From Branchiostoma lanceolatum (Eukaryota > Chordata > Leptocardii > Amphioxiformes > Branchiostomatidae), in assembly GCF_035083965.1 (NCBI RefSeq), contig NC_089729.1, positions 13,813,464 through 13,877,463 of the forward strand: a stretch of 64,000 nucleotides of DNA, in the 5' to 3' direction. The notes beneath the pieces were generated by a model. The model was not told the origin of the DNA, ran no database searches, and saw nothing but the letters and a program-made list of their open reading frames with translations. This document shows, piece after piece, positions 1 through 13,800 of this stretch (the stretch's first letter is position 1; each line of letters begins with the position of its first letter). The position numbers and the translations under genes are program-made.

Positions 1-1684
1 AACCAACATGCGAATCACTCCAGGTGTGATTATCTGGGGTTTATTCATCGCCAATGGCGTGAGATAACCCTGGCCGAGATAGGCCGCACGGAGAGGGGAA
101 CGTGCCACGAGTAGGGGCGCCCGCGGGATAAACAGCTCTATTCGCCTTCTCTGTTCAAACACAAACTGGCAAAACACGGAGGATCGTGGGGGAAACACTT
201 AAGACATATCGCACCTGCATCACCAAAGAGCTGTCTATTAACATACATGGGCTATAGACGTTGTGTGTAATACAGAATGATATGGAAGTTCACATTATTC
301 TTGACAGGGCTTTCTAGTACAGTGTGACAGTGGTAAAGTTGATCAAATCATACATGATATACATGTATGCATGGCAACAGTATTAGGTTACATTTAATGA
401 CATCAGAAAATATTCCTGATCAAATATAAATCACATATACAAAAAATGACCTTAAGTACGCAGAAGCACTACATATTAGAATTATAGCAAAATCTGTCTT
501 ATATGATATCACAATCTCTATCTTTTCCTCAACTTACATTATGTTACCTGCAGTGTAGAGATTTACAAAGCGATAATAGACAGGTATGACAGTGTACAAT
601 CCAAATCATTGTACATTTATGAAGGCATGCGGACACTATGATTGCTAACCACAAGTCACACATACACATGTACATTGCAAGTCCTTTGTGAAAACAAAAT
701 TGTTTACACGTCAGACATTGATACGATCAACTGCCATTAATCCAGTTCCTTTGCCTTTCATTAATTTTGTTCATCGATGCAGAGGCTAAAAAGTTTGCAA
801 GGACTCGGTCACTTATCATGAAAATGTCAAAACATCTTGGATGCCAGCCAATCTTTGAACCACAAAGAATATTGACAGATTTTCAGACTCAGCAGGCTTA
901 TTTGTTCACCTGTTGGCTGAACTTTGAAATGTCAGCACTGGCAAATAATCCTACATTGTGTGGAGAACGCAGGAGTATTTACCCAGGATTATGAAGTTGG
1001 GGCATTATCTGTTATTGGGAAGTCGGGAGAAGTTTGATGTGACGTACAAAGTGCCCCCTAATGTGCCTCAAGAGCACAGTTTTGTTCCCAAACCGATTTG
1101 TCATATGCAGTCTTCAACGGCGTGATAGAAAATAATTTCACGCTAAATGCGATAATTTGATAATTACATTCAAGCACAAATGCCAAAATCAAATAGCAAC
1201 CTAAGTTGACAAATATTCAGTAATGCTTATCTCCCAAATTCAATATTGTCACAGAAATGAACTTTTGTCTACTGCGTACAAAACAAGAGAGTAAACATGC
1301 AAATCGAACATGATGGAATTTGCAGTGTTCTGGAAATTCACTATCAGTAAGTACTAATCATGTCATTACATAGAAACTGTGAGATAAATGCAAGTTAGAC
1401 TTAGTACTGCGTTAACAAAAATACATTAGGCAAAGTAGAATCTTAGTTTGCATCATTTTTTTTCCAGAGAGGGCGAATAAATAAGTCTACTAGTACAAGC
1501 AAAGTCTACTAGCATATAAGTTATAACCTCCTTGGTACAAGCATAGACAGCAAACAAAATGTATGTCGTATAATGTTTGAGTACATTGTCAAAGGTTTTC
1601 AAGTACAAAGGTTTTTTTTCACATCATGTACATCATGTTAAGTAACCGCAACAAACTAAATAACCAATGATATAGGTTGTTGTG
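1..1684. other. Non-coding stretch, no gene recognised
   Basis: No exon with convincing splice sites or family similarity was found here on either strand. A 75-codon plus-strand open frame at 767-994 has no recognisable domain. The sequence is AT-rich with many ACATGTA-type words. It lies downstream of the minus-strand coiled-coil gene, so it may hold that gene's 3' UTR or further 3' exons. Confidence 0.5.
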
Positions 1685-1777
1685 TTAACTAAGTTCAAGT
1701 TCAACATCATGGTAAAAAATTATACTTTTGACACCCTTGCAATCAAGGCTTAAGAACATTGACATCTGTGTAACAGA
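1685..1777 (-). CDS. Candidate terminal exon of the coiled-coil gene
   Basis: On the minus strand a pyrimidine-rich tract ends in AAAAG, and an open frame of 30 codons follows that ends in TAA. Its phase (0) matches the donor of the exon ending at 1886. The translation (SVTQMSMFLS onward) is not coiled-coil and shows no family similarity, so this could be chance. If real, the full protein would be about 723 residues. Confidence 0.3.
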   Translation of the reverse strand, partial: SVTQMSMFLSLDCKGVKSIIFYHDVELELS

Positions 1778-1885
1778 CTTTTACAAAGAGGACAGTTAGG
1801 ACAGAAAAAAATATCCTTGCAATACAACTATTTCCAGTAGTACGAACAATCTGAAGGTCGTGTAAATTAAAACACTTCTACTTAC

Positions 1886-4800
1886 AGATTTGGCCTCAGA
1901 TGAAACTCTGGTACTCATGACAGTCTTACTGGTTTGTAGCATCTGCTCCAAGTTCTTTACTTGTGCAAGTCCCTGATAAAAAGACAAAGACACAACATTG
2001 TTATTGGATTAAAGGTACATAATTATATTACTAAGTCCCAACAAAAAGATGCATCATGATATAGCAGGATGTATTCTACCATCCCTATTTGCATAACATT
2101 GGCTTGCCTTAATGTATTCATAACTCTCAGACTGACAAAAACAGTACAGCAAATCAAATTATTATAAATCTTGAATGTTTGCTGCGGTTTTATATTTGCT
2201 GTGACCTGACTCCACTGCAAATTAACGACACTGCAAAATATGCTTTTTCAATGAATCACCACGAAACTACAGAATAGTTTCAACTTCGAACTTGACTCAC
2301 TGCGAAAACAAATTGAGTCCCACGAAAAAAGACGAACATAGAGTAATGCAGAGAGTGATATCTTCCATAATCTTAACCCCTTATAGAAGTTAAAATTATT
2401 CCCTAATGTTGCTGACAGGTACATGACATTTAAATATTATGTACATGTATCTGACGGTGTATTCTTTTGTTATCAATTGTTCTTCCTACCTGAGTTAGCT
2501 GTGACTGGACTGCGTTTAACTTGGCCTCGTCTCCACCCTTGGACACGTTGAGATCCTCCAGGATCCTAGTGATGTCTTCACGCACGTTCTGTATGTCACG
2601 GATCCTTTACAAAAAACAATTATTAATTTTATTTCATTAAAATAATAAATTTTTATCAAAATATTGTAGAGACAGGTGAGCTTCTTGATGTGTGATAAGA
2701 ATTAATATGTACATTTTATGCCATCCATATCGAATGTCTCTAACCAGAGCTTTTATTGAACATATTAAAAATAAAGTTGTCACAAGTAAAAAATAAGATT
2801 GGATGGGTGGCATAACTAATTAAGCATGGTAAACCACAATGTGTATTGCTACTAGATGAAAAACATTACAATGAAGAAAAAAGTTAGTACTGATAAATAT
2901 TTCAATAGCGAGAGCTGATGTACTGATATTTGTAATAGCTGCGACAAGATATCTAAACATTAAGACATACCTGGCCTGCATCTCAGTGTCTAGTCTGGTC
3001 TCTACTTCAGACTTCATCACTCTCTGCTGTTCCTTGATGTAGGATACCTGCATTTGTATAAAGTGTAAATTGTTACATCCAAATCATCCTGAAATATTAA
3101 AATATGTTACAGAGGATTTATCGATTTGGTAAGAAACTTAACAGTTGAAGTTGTGAGATATGCCAACAAATATGAATTATTGTATCCGTGTTGACTTGCT
3201 GATGAATTTCATATTCAGTTATAATGGATGCATACTGGCATACAGTACTCCTGGCACATTTCACATTGAAATGTGTTTTTATTTTTGGTGGGTATGACAT
3301 TTAAATGATATTGTGTAAACAAAATACAACACGGTGTATTCTGCATCATCCTCTTTCCCAGCCCTTCCATGGGTCGGGCTGGTACCTCTGGCAATACAGA
3401 ATGCACTGTGTTGTATTTTACATGTACCGCCTAGGTAATTGAGAATATAGTGGAATTACCTCCGTCGGCAGTTTCTCCAACATCTCCTGTATGTCCTTCA
3501 TCTGTTGTTGTGTTAGGGCCTGCCACTGAGTCAGTGAGTCCATGTTCTTACGCAGATTGTCTGTCTGCAGGGATTGGATCTGAAGTGACAAGAACAGATT
3601 CATCATCCGGGGTTAAAGAAAGTTTTCAAAATTCAGATGACCTTCCAGGAGTGTCATTTGAACATGACTTTTTGAGAATAACACAATCACCTATGTGTAT
3701 ACATGTACCATATGAACAATTGTTTTATTGGGTAAACTGAAATTGAACATTCTTCTCCTAAAGGATAGGCACATGCACGATATTCTATCACAGTACATAT
3801 ACATGTAGCGCTCTCCCCGAATTATTCCATGTAGTACGACCAACTTCATAAAATTATATAATGAAGACTCTAGACTAACTTTAAGTTAATTTGGACAGTA
3901 TGGTCTTGATTCTGGCATTACCTCAGCTTCCTTCATTGTTGCAAGCACAGGGAAAGAAAATGTACAATGAGGGAATGACATTGCGAGATTATCACAAAAT
4001 CCTACATAAAAAGGAAGCATAAGGAAAATCATGGCGGTATCAATAACCTAGAATAATTATAGTATCACATTATCAATATGATCAGCAACGTATGAAGACA
4101 TAATCTTTGTCCTTTTTGCCAAATGCAAAGGTACAGGACACATCATGTATACATGTATCTAGGCTGGTACATAAAAAATAATACAACAAAATTGACAACT
4201 AGAATGAAAGTAGCAGCACCTTTTCCCTTGCCTCCATTTGTTGTTTCTTGGCATTTTCCAATGCCTTATCGCAGCATGTGTACAACAGTACATTTGTAAA
4301 CTAACCACATATTATGTAAAACTTTAAAAGTAAAGCTATATTGTATCAAATTATATACGACACTAATATAAAATTCATCATAGAAAATAGAATTTGTAGC
4401 TTATTTATTTCATGCATTGCAGATATATGACTTTGTCATGATAATTACATACCAATCAATATTACATAATATACTCTCATCTCCCAAATAAACATACCCC
4501 CCGGAATAAACATACCCCCCGGACAAATTTTCAAAATCTAATAAACGTACCCCCCGGAATAAACATATCCCCTGGAGAATTAACCAAATGTACAGATAAA
4601 CTGTGTCCGAGGGAAAGAAGATGATAAGGTAGCTGTAGGCTCTCTTTATTCATTTATGCCTGTCTGAGGACCATACCAGTTAAGCGTATAAATATTGAAC
4701 AGAGTAACTGCACACATCTTGTTCATCTTCTTGCTTGCCACTTCAAAAAATATATAGTAGTAATGTTGAAAAATTGGGCATAGGTTTTCCGCTATGAACC

Positions 4801-7800
4801 CTAACCGGGGGCCAACAGTGCTTTCAAATTCAACAAGTGAAAATATACATGATACATGCATTTTCTACTTGGAACTTGAAGCAAGTGATCAAGGAAAATT
4901 GTTGTATATACTGACATAAAATCAAAACACGACAAGTAGTCGCCAAACTGCTCAGTTCACTTGGATGGGCAACACTTTCAAAGTCTACTCTTTGTTTTTA
5001 AACAAATGTATCAACATTAAGAACATGAACAGAAGATTTCAATATCCTGAATATATGGTCATCACAGGAAAGTTATTACTTATTTGTAAAAGCCATAGAG
5101 AAAAGGAAGAACTATGACATGTATATGATGTAACTTTTTATCTTTCCCTACTTTCCTTTTATCTTATATGCATTGCATATAGAAATATAGATTTGTAAAC
5201 ATTACGATTTGTAAACATTACATGCCACAAATTATTGTGTTGTGTCAAGGACATTATCATATTATATCAAGGACAATATTATATAATGTTCTGGTTTTTG
5301 TTGTTGCAATCCAAATGATTTAAAATGCACAAATCACCCTTGTATGTAGCAAAAACATTTAAATTTTGAGAAACTAAATTGTCAACAAATTTGTGAGAAA
5401 CCTCAGGCCTTTTCCAATGTTGCCACAAAGCACAAGGTTCTCATGTTACACATGAAAAGTTGAGCTAGACACAGCGGCGCCGCAGACAGAAAGGGGCAGG
5501 GCTAACACTGACTAGTAACAGAAAGTTTCACCCATATTCCTAGAAAGCTCTGGTATTCTTTCTGTAGAGGGGTGATCTTTTCGAAAGCATTTTTAAGTGA
5601 TAATAACGGTGACTAGATTGCAATTTAATTTTACATATAGACTTTGATATTAAGATTCTCTTTGTAAAAATGCAAAACACATTTCTGACCAAGGGAAAGG
5701 AGTTTTATTTGTACATAAAAAGAGTTGTTTCCCCTTCTTCGAAGTGAGCTCTTCCATGACAAAACGTTCCCACGGCCAGAGTCACTGACGTCCAATGCGT
5801 TACTCACTTTACTAATACTGTGGCGATTCTCCAAGCGCTAAATTTCCATGTTTGTGGTAGGATTGAAAATTGATATATATTGAAAGTAACTACACAGTTT
5901 TTTTTATGCTAAGACACTGTTTTTTTGTGGTGTTGTTTTTATATTTTCATTTTTGGAAGGACTGTATCTCACGTGAGTAGTTGAAACACTGTGGGCCACT
6001 GGCATGTATATTTTTTTCTGATCAGCGTGCTTTAGTTTACGATGTAAACAGAGACTGTCAAAGTTGTTTATACAAAAAGAATTGCATTTCAAAACGTCAG
6101 TGTGGCGTCTTATTTTCTCCCAATAACAACGTTGACTTTGTAGTGTCATAGAGATCTACCGATACGTTACGAGTTACTCCGGGATTTCACAAAGGGCGGG
6201 TCATAGCGGCAGGGAAATCAACGCCGCTTGGCCGAAAAATAGCGAATTGTGAGCAAAAATGCCGGGGAAATATGGGCAGGAAAACCCAAACTTTCTATTT
6301 CAATGGGATCCCTGGTTAGCAAAACTCTGATTTTCAAAAAAATAATAAACGTACTGTCCAAAATAAGAACGTACTGGGTGGATTTTGAGGCTGAAAAAAA
6401 TAAACGTACCGGTACGTTTATTTGGGAGATGAGAGTACACATGTCTAAGATACAAAACAACATCATGCCCCTCATCAACTGTCATACACTTTGGCTGACA
6501 TTGTTCACTAAGACTGTAAAATAATATCTATATCAAGTACAATGTACCATAAACAGAAGAGTGCTTTCTTTTCACAACTGGAAAGATGCGATTCTACATG
6601 TACATGTACATGTAGGTACGAAGGTCTGATTCAGAAGTGATGTGAATATCTCACCTCCCCTAACTTGGCTTCAAAGGCTTCCTCTTGGTGTGATACTCGT
6701 GCGTTAAGGCCCATGATCCGAGCATCCAAGTCTGCCAGGCCCCTGGTGTTGGACTGTCTGCTTTCATCCATGATGTTCCTCATGTCTTGTAGTGTCTGTA
6801 AGTGGAGGACATTATTTAGATGGAATGTATCATATTGGAGAGAGATATTTTGAGAAACAGTAGCACGGTGACTGTAGCTTCTGTTGCTTCAAAAGTCCGA
6901 AAGCAGAATAGTACAGTCATGCTGGTTTTGGATGGGCAGAGAGAGCGAGAGAGAGAGCGTGAAGTACAAAGTTTAGTTTACATTCCACAAAATAGCATGA
7001 AAACTTTCAACTTCTACTGCAGAACGGTGTGGTACGTCCCACAGAACTTTAAACGTTGATTCCAGTACGAAAAATAAAGTTACAATATCTACAGAGACAC
7101 ATTCATAGCCTGAGTGCCAGCCTTTTTAGTTTTTAGCTTTCGTACGCTACCCAAGCTCCGCTGCCAGCCAGCTTAAAAGGCTGGCACTCAGGCTAACACA
7201 TTCAATCAATGGTAACAAACACATTCGATATATTTGAAGTTTCACTATCATTGATTTGACAGTATTCAGTATGATGGATCATATTCTTCTTTCCGCAAAG
7301 ATAATGCAATCTGTAAAGTGTATAAACATTGATGTGCATGTAGTTCAAACTTGCAAAATTGCATGCAACAGTGTGTGCAGGACAATAGACAAAGGGATTA
7401 GGAATGGTGCAAATTCAATCAATGAGCAGAAGATACATGTACATATGTACATTGCAGATGTACAATGTTCAATGTATCTTGTGTGATATCATGTGCCTGA
7501 CACAGTGAAATAGTGCAAGAAAAGTCAACTTTTCAAATTTTTCCACTGAACCTCTGGTTCCTCTGAATGAACCACAGTTTCCTCTGTATCTACATTGTGT
7601 ATTTCAGGTTCCTCTAGTGTGTCTATCTCTGGTTCCTCAGTGTCTTGTCCGGATTCCATGGCCTGCATATCACCAGTGTTAGGATATGGCTGGTAACAGA
7701 TGTGAGTTACTTTATATTGTGGCAATTCAACTTTTTAAGTGTCATAAAATATAAAACTACATTACATTCTCAGCATTTGCAATTAAAATTGCATAGCTGA

Positions 7801-10800
7801 TACAAATAACCAAAGATTCCGTGCAGGAAAACAACAGAAAAATGAAACTACAACTTCACATCCCACAAGCTCTGAGCTATTACTTAATGTAGAAATGTTT
7901 GTGGTGGTTTTATGTTCACGTTTTTTTGCGGTTAACCCTAAACCACGAACTTAAAACCACTGTGAAAAGCTGTTCAATTGTGTGACTGTAGCGCTACTAT
8001 TGTTTCAAACGCAAACTCAAAACCACCACGAATACTCCAATTTCTCCCTACCAAGAAATTTAATCCCCGCGAACATTTCTGCATTTACAGTAACTCAGTC
8101 TGCTCATCTGGCATGCATCATATTAACTTTTTGTTCACCCTTTAGTTTCTTCATGCTTTGAATGAAGTACGCATTTTATACATATCTTTTTAACAATTCC
8201 ATCAAACAATACCTGTGACCTAACATATTACTCAAAGACACGGTCGTTATATACTGAGCCAATATAGATTTTATGACAATATTTCCTCTCCCTACCTTGG
8301 CATGTACATCTGCCATCTGTGTCCTGACTCCGCCCACAGCCTGCTGTAGGGTGGAGACAGCCACGCCCAGTTTCTCCTGGAGGTCATCGACCCTGTTACT
8401 CAATGCCTGGTCCTGGCTTTGTCTAGGGGGAAAATATTCAAGTATGTACTTGCTTGACAAAATGTAACATGACAATGTTTTGATTTTTTAATACGCCCAG
8501 TTAACAGCTGTTTACTTCAACAAGAAAGTAAGAGTTCTTGACATGTAAGTCTGCATTGGCTAAACTTTATTGTTAACTTATGATATTCACTGTTAATGTC
8601 ACAAAACATCTGATGGTTTATATATCAGTATACATGTTACTTTTCATGCTGAATGGTAGAGTCACATCTTGTCTTATACATGCTGTGATATATGCTATTG
8701 TTGTAAAAATGATGGCTAAATTCTAATGCGCTGAATAGACTGTCAATTTTTTCTATCCTAAGGTTGTATTCAGTTATCTTCCAAACATGGAAGTGATGAT
8801 GTAACAAAACAAGCCCTTGAAATTAAGCAACATTTTGTGTCACTGGGATGTTAATAAATAATGAATTATCAACTCAAATGCAAGATGAAGACAGAGGCCT
8901 CACGCCACCTGCTGAGGCTAATCAGTATTGCAGGTGCAGCAGCAAATAAAATGTGTGGCTTAGGTGCGCCACCTATCAGTTGTTATGATTACTGCAGTTG
9001 TCCAAACCATACTGAAAGATCAGGACATGACAGACCAACAGCTTCTGTCTGGTAAGTTTGTGTTATCATTCTTGTATATCAAAAACTACACTCCCTTTAT
9101 ACATTAAGTAATAGGTCACTTCTCCTAACCTAAGGCGGTTTAAGTCATGAACCATTTTATCCTTCCCTAGGACCTCATACAGTTTACAAATGTACTATTT
9201 AGAGGGGGGGGCGAAAGCAATGCAGGGCAAATGCAAATGCTGGCAGTATTGAGAAATTTGCTAGACAATGGCAACATTTTTTTTCAAAAAGGCAGTGTGA
9301 ACTGTTATTTTTCTAGATGAAGGTCTAACACATTGAAGTGTACGTCATACATGTACTTAGACTAGTGTTACTAATGACATGAACTTTGAACAACAGGCAA
9401 CATGTCTCAAAGTTCAAACGTTTTTGATGACACAAGTTTTCTCTTCATCTCGTTGCTTTCTCACCTCGTCTGTATCTCAGCTTTCAGGACCTTCTCTAGC
9501 TGTCTCTTGGCTTCCACGGCTTGCTTCTCCAGCACTGACACTGACTCACTCAGTGTCTGGAAGTTCTCTGCAGTTTTGGACTTATGCACCTGTAATATAT
9601 AGACCCACAGAAAATGTTATCCACAGTTTAAGTTTTTTTTGTTCATAGATTTATCAAGATTTGCCATATTTGTGCAGGGATTGACATGTACATGTAACAG
9701 GTGACTATCACCATGATTACAAGATGTCAACCTGGAGACCAAACTGTAAGGTTTGAACCACTCACACCAAGAAGGATCACTCTATCTTAATATGTGTGCT
9801 GGGTTTTTTAACCTGATTGAGCTGTGGCTTTCCTAAAACACAGGACCTCCAGCAGTACATCCCATCCGAGATGACCCTAACTGTACCAATTTACACCTCC
9901 AGTGTCCAGTGAGAAAATTAAGGTGTAAAGTGCCTTTCTTAAGAGCACAACATTGGGGCCTTTAGTTTCTTAAGACAACAACCCTAACTACAGGACAGCT
10001 GCTTTCTTAAATCTTTTAAACTTCACATTACTGTCAGTATCTCTACAGTACATTCAATCCGAATTGCATTAGATACTTTATTTTCCTGGAAGCTGACAAC
10101 CTGAATGGCTGCATTTATCAGTGACTAGGTGGAAATACCTTGACAATATCCCTGAGGGCCAGAAACTCCTGTTCGTTCATTTGCTGCAGTGCACTCCAAC
10201 GTTTTTCATTGTCCTCCCTGATGGTGCGTTCGTGTCCTATCCTTGCAGCTTCCTCACCTCTGAGGACCTGTTACAAGGTCAAACAAGGTCACCTACATGC
10301 TACAAACATGTCAACACAGTCTATCTTATTCAGTTAGAACATTCAGCACAGAAGATATTTCTACTTTGTGATGTTGTCAGAAAGTTGAGCACAATTATGA
10401 AAAGGGATGGCATTCAATGTCTATTACTTCCATATAAATGCATCACAATAGGGCTCACTTCAGAGTATAGATCCTTGACTAATAAGAAAAAATACAGGAG
10501 CTAAGAAAGACTGATTGCAGCTGCAGGATGTTCAGACCACTGAAGCAGCAGAACACAGTGGACGACTACTACTACTGGTTCCTTGACCCCTTCAGAAAGA
10601 AATCATGCATGTATACTAATTGGAACCAAGGAATTGGGTACTTTTACTATTACTTCCACATAAACACATCACAATAGGACAACCTTCAAAAGTGGTAGAT
10701 CATGGACCCCTTCAGAAAGAATCATGTAAACCATTGGAACCAAGGAATGATTGCTTTTTGATATTTCATGAATTAGTTATCAGTCGCTTATTGTTACAAT

Positions 10801-13800
10801 GACGATAGGTGAGATATTGTGTCATACTTTGCAAAAGAATAGGAAATAGCAAGGTCAAAGCAATTACAGGATAAATTTAGCTCAACTGTGCCCAAAAGGC
10901 ACAATGTACACATTGTATCCATGCAATTATCCGAATAGAATACCTTTTCAACATTATGGAACTTTTGCTGGGCCTCCTCCCTGAGTCGGATCTCTTTCTG
11001 CAGTATTTTTTTGCTGACCTCCTCTGCTATCTCACTCAGCTTACCCTGAAAATAGATAGATTGTTAGATGAAATACAAATTGACTGTACTTCAGTTTTTT
11101 AATAGAAAGGGAAAAAGAAGATAAAATTCATTGCGTTACAAAATTTCCAACAAGTGTTAAAAATAACAATAACATTACTGGTGACACTTTTTGCCCGGAA
11201 TATTCTAATCTTAAACCAAGCAAACAAACTTCACACATTGTATTTTGCTTCGGACAAATTTCTTTGAACTATGAACATCGATAGCCTCGGTACCATCCTC
11301 TGTAGTAACTGCTAGCTCAATCTTTTTGCTTGCTTACCACGGAATATTGAGGCAGCGATTTCTACGGAGGATAGTACCCAGACTAGAAAACCCACAGACC
11401 TGTAGTCTAACCCTCTCGTTCTCAGCAGCCTGTTCCCTCTCTCTCTGCAGAATGTCCACGGTGTGCAAGTCCCCTTCTCTCTTCTGTTCCAGGTTAGACA
11501 ATGTGGACTGCATCTCTGCTATTCTACAGTGGGGAGAACAGAACGAATTTCAAAAATACAGTTTTACATGACTTGTACTAAGCTTCCAATAACATGCGTC
11601 AAATTAAGGGTTAGGAAGACACAGACAGTTCATGCTAAAGTAAACCAATATCATAAGTTTGTATGTTTTCGTCTTTATCTTTCTTTTGGTAAACCATTTT
11701 TAGGTGCAAAACACAAGTATGTACAGTAACTAGTAAGTATACAAGCTGCGTAAGACAAGATAGTAAGGCTTGATCCATTCACACTGAGATGGATTCTTAC
11801 TCTTCTCAAATAAGTGTGGTGGGTTCTTAAATGTGCTAGAGGTAGGACTCTCCTCAAACACGGGACCTCCACTTAACGTCCTATTCAAGACACACACGGT
11901 ACCTAAATGAAGTGAGGAACTTTGTATAAAGTACATTTCGCAAGGACACAGCATTTTGTCCTGTCAGGGATTGGAAACCAGAACCAGTCTCCATTCTGGG
12001 GCTGCAACCCTTAGATAACCACAAGGCCAACCAATGCATATTCATGTATCCCTTACAATAGCAAATGCTAACCTCTATCAATGAAACCTAAAGCTTGTCA
12101 TGACAGGCCAAACAATGTAAGAAGCAATGATCGTACATCAATTCAAAGTGCTACAGCTGGTCTAGAAGGGTTATGCACGAATGCCTAGCCTGACAAAACC
12201 ACACCTTGACATTAAACGAACTGCACATCAAATTGCTGACATCTGGATTGGGAAGGTTTTGCATCAAATGTCTGTCAACAACATCCCACCTTGATTCCAT
12301 CTGTTGTTCCAGCTGTCTTCTTGACATCTCCTCTTGACTCTGCCTGTTCCTCAGCTCCAGTACAACATCCCTTACCTCCCCCAACCTGGTATTTCATGTG
12401 GCAACCAAAAAAGTGCATTGCAACTATGAAAAGTTCAGTGTGGTCATCTATCATTCTACCAAAATAAATAAAAAAATTGTACGGTTTTTGGCGGCAAATG
12501 TGCTACAATGTAGATGTTAGCCTATTGGTAACAAAATCCATAGTGTTTTTTGGCACACAATCCAAAGTTAATCGGTAGGCATCACTCCACTGCCAGGGAA
12601 GGTCATGTTAAGTGCCTTTCTCGAGGGCACAACTTCGGGGCATGGTGAGCATCGAACCCTGAGCCCTAAGCCATACTGATGCCTCACCAAAACTGAAAGA
12701 TGTTTTAACTATTATCCAAATATCCAGTGAAAAAATATATCGTACAATAAACAGTTTAACACACCACATTTTTACAAGACAAAGAACTAGTGTACAACAA
12801 GTTGCATGCAACATTGATTTTATCAAACTAATAAAAGTAATCTACAAACCTTCCATCAAACTGCATTCTGAGCTGACTTGAGGACACTTCAGTATGCTGT
12901 TGCATCTCACTCTGTTTTCTGATGGTGTCAATCTAGATAAGTGGAAGGAAAAGAGTTCAATTAGCATTATACCTGTATTGCCGGCCTACTTTTAGACAAT
13001 GACATTAAGCTGGTGCTATCTCTAGGTGTAGGGTTGAGTTCATATAAAGTTTATCAGTGTTTGACATCATGCAGTTAAGAGTTGATTCTCATTTAATTCA
13101 CATTAAACCTTAACATCCGTATCTGTAGATTATTAACAAAGGGGCTACTTGCCTGTGGTGAACCCACTACGACAACTCAGTATACTATATTTAAAGCAGA
13201 TAACAGATTCTAAAGCAAAATACATCACCATTGACAGGTTGTAGTTCCTTACTTGAGAAGTTAATGGGTTATTTTAAAGAGGCATCTCAACCAGTGTAGC
13301 TGCAATGACTCGAATGAGTTTGTACTTCAATTAAACACATTGTGAAATAAATTTTATCATTAGCACATGCCTACTAAATAGGTTGAGAATTAACACCTAC
13401 TTTGTTGCTTGAAATTTGGAATTTATGTTTTTTCTAGAAAATGTTTTAATTACTAGTAAGGAGTAATTGTAGAAACTAATTTAGAAGTAAAAGACAGTCA
13501 TGCCTATTCTTACAACTAAATATTTTCAAACTAATCCTCAACTTTTCCTTACCATAATAACTGTAACTTCAGTATATACTAATCAAAGATTTTGAAGAGA
13601 GAAGAGAAGAAAAACAAAGTTTCTAATTACCAAAGAAAGGTTGTACCTACCCACTATAAATACACAAGTGTCCACAGGTGCACACAAAAAGTAAGGAGAA
13701 AGAAATGATATGAATATAGTGGACAACACAATTACATAGATATGACAAATGCTGCACTAGAAACTTAATGAAGTTTTGAAATTGTGCAAACTCTAGAATA

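Noticed and set aside
10121-10504. 127-codon plus-strand open frame
   Set aside because: It is antisense to a well-supported coiled-coil exon (10139-10267) and its continuation, and has no domain.
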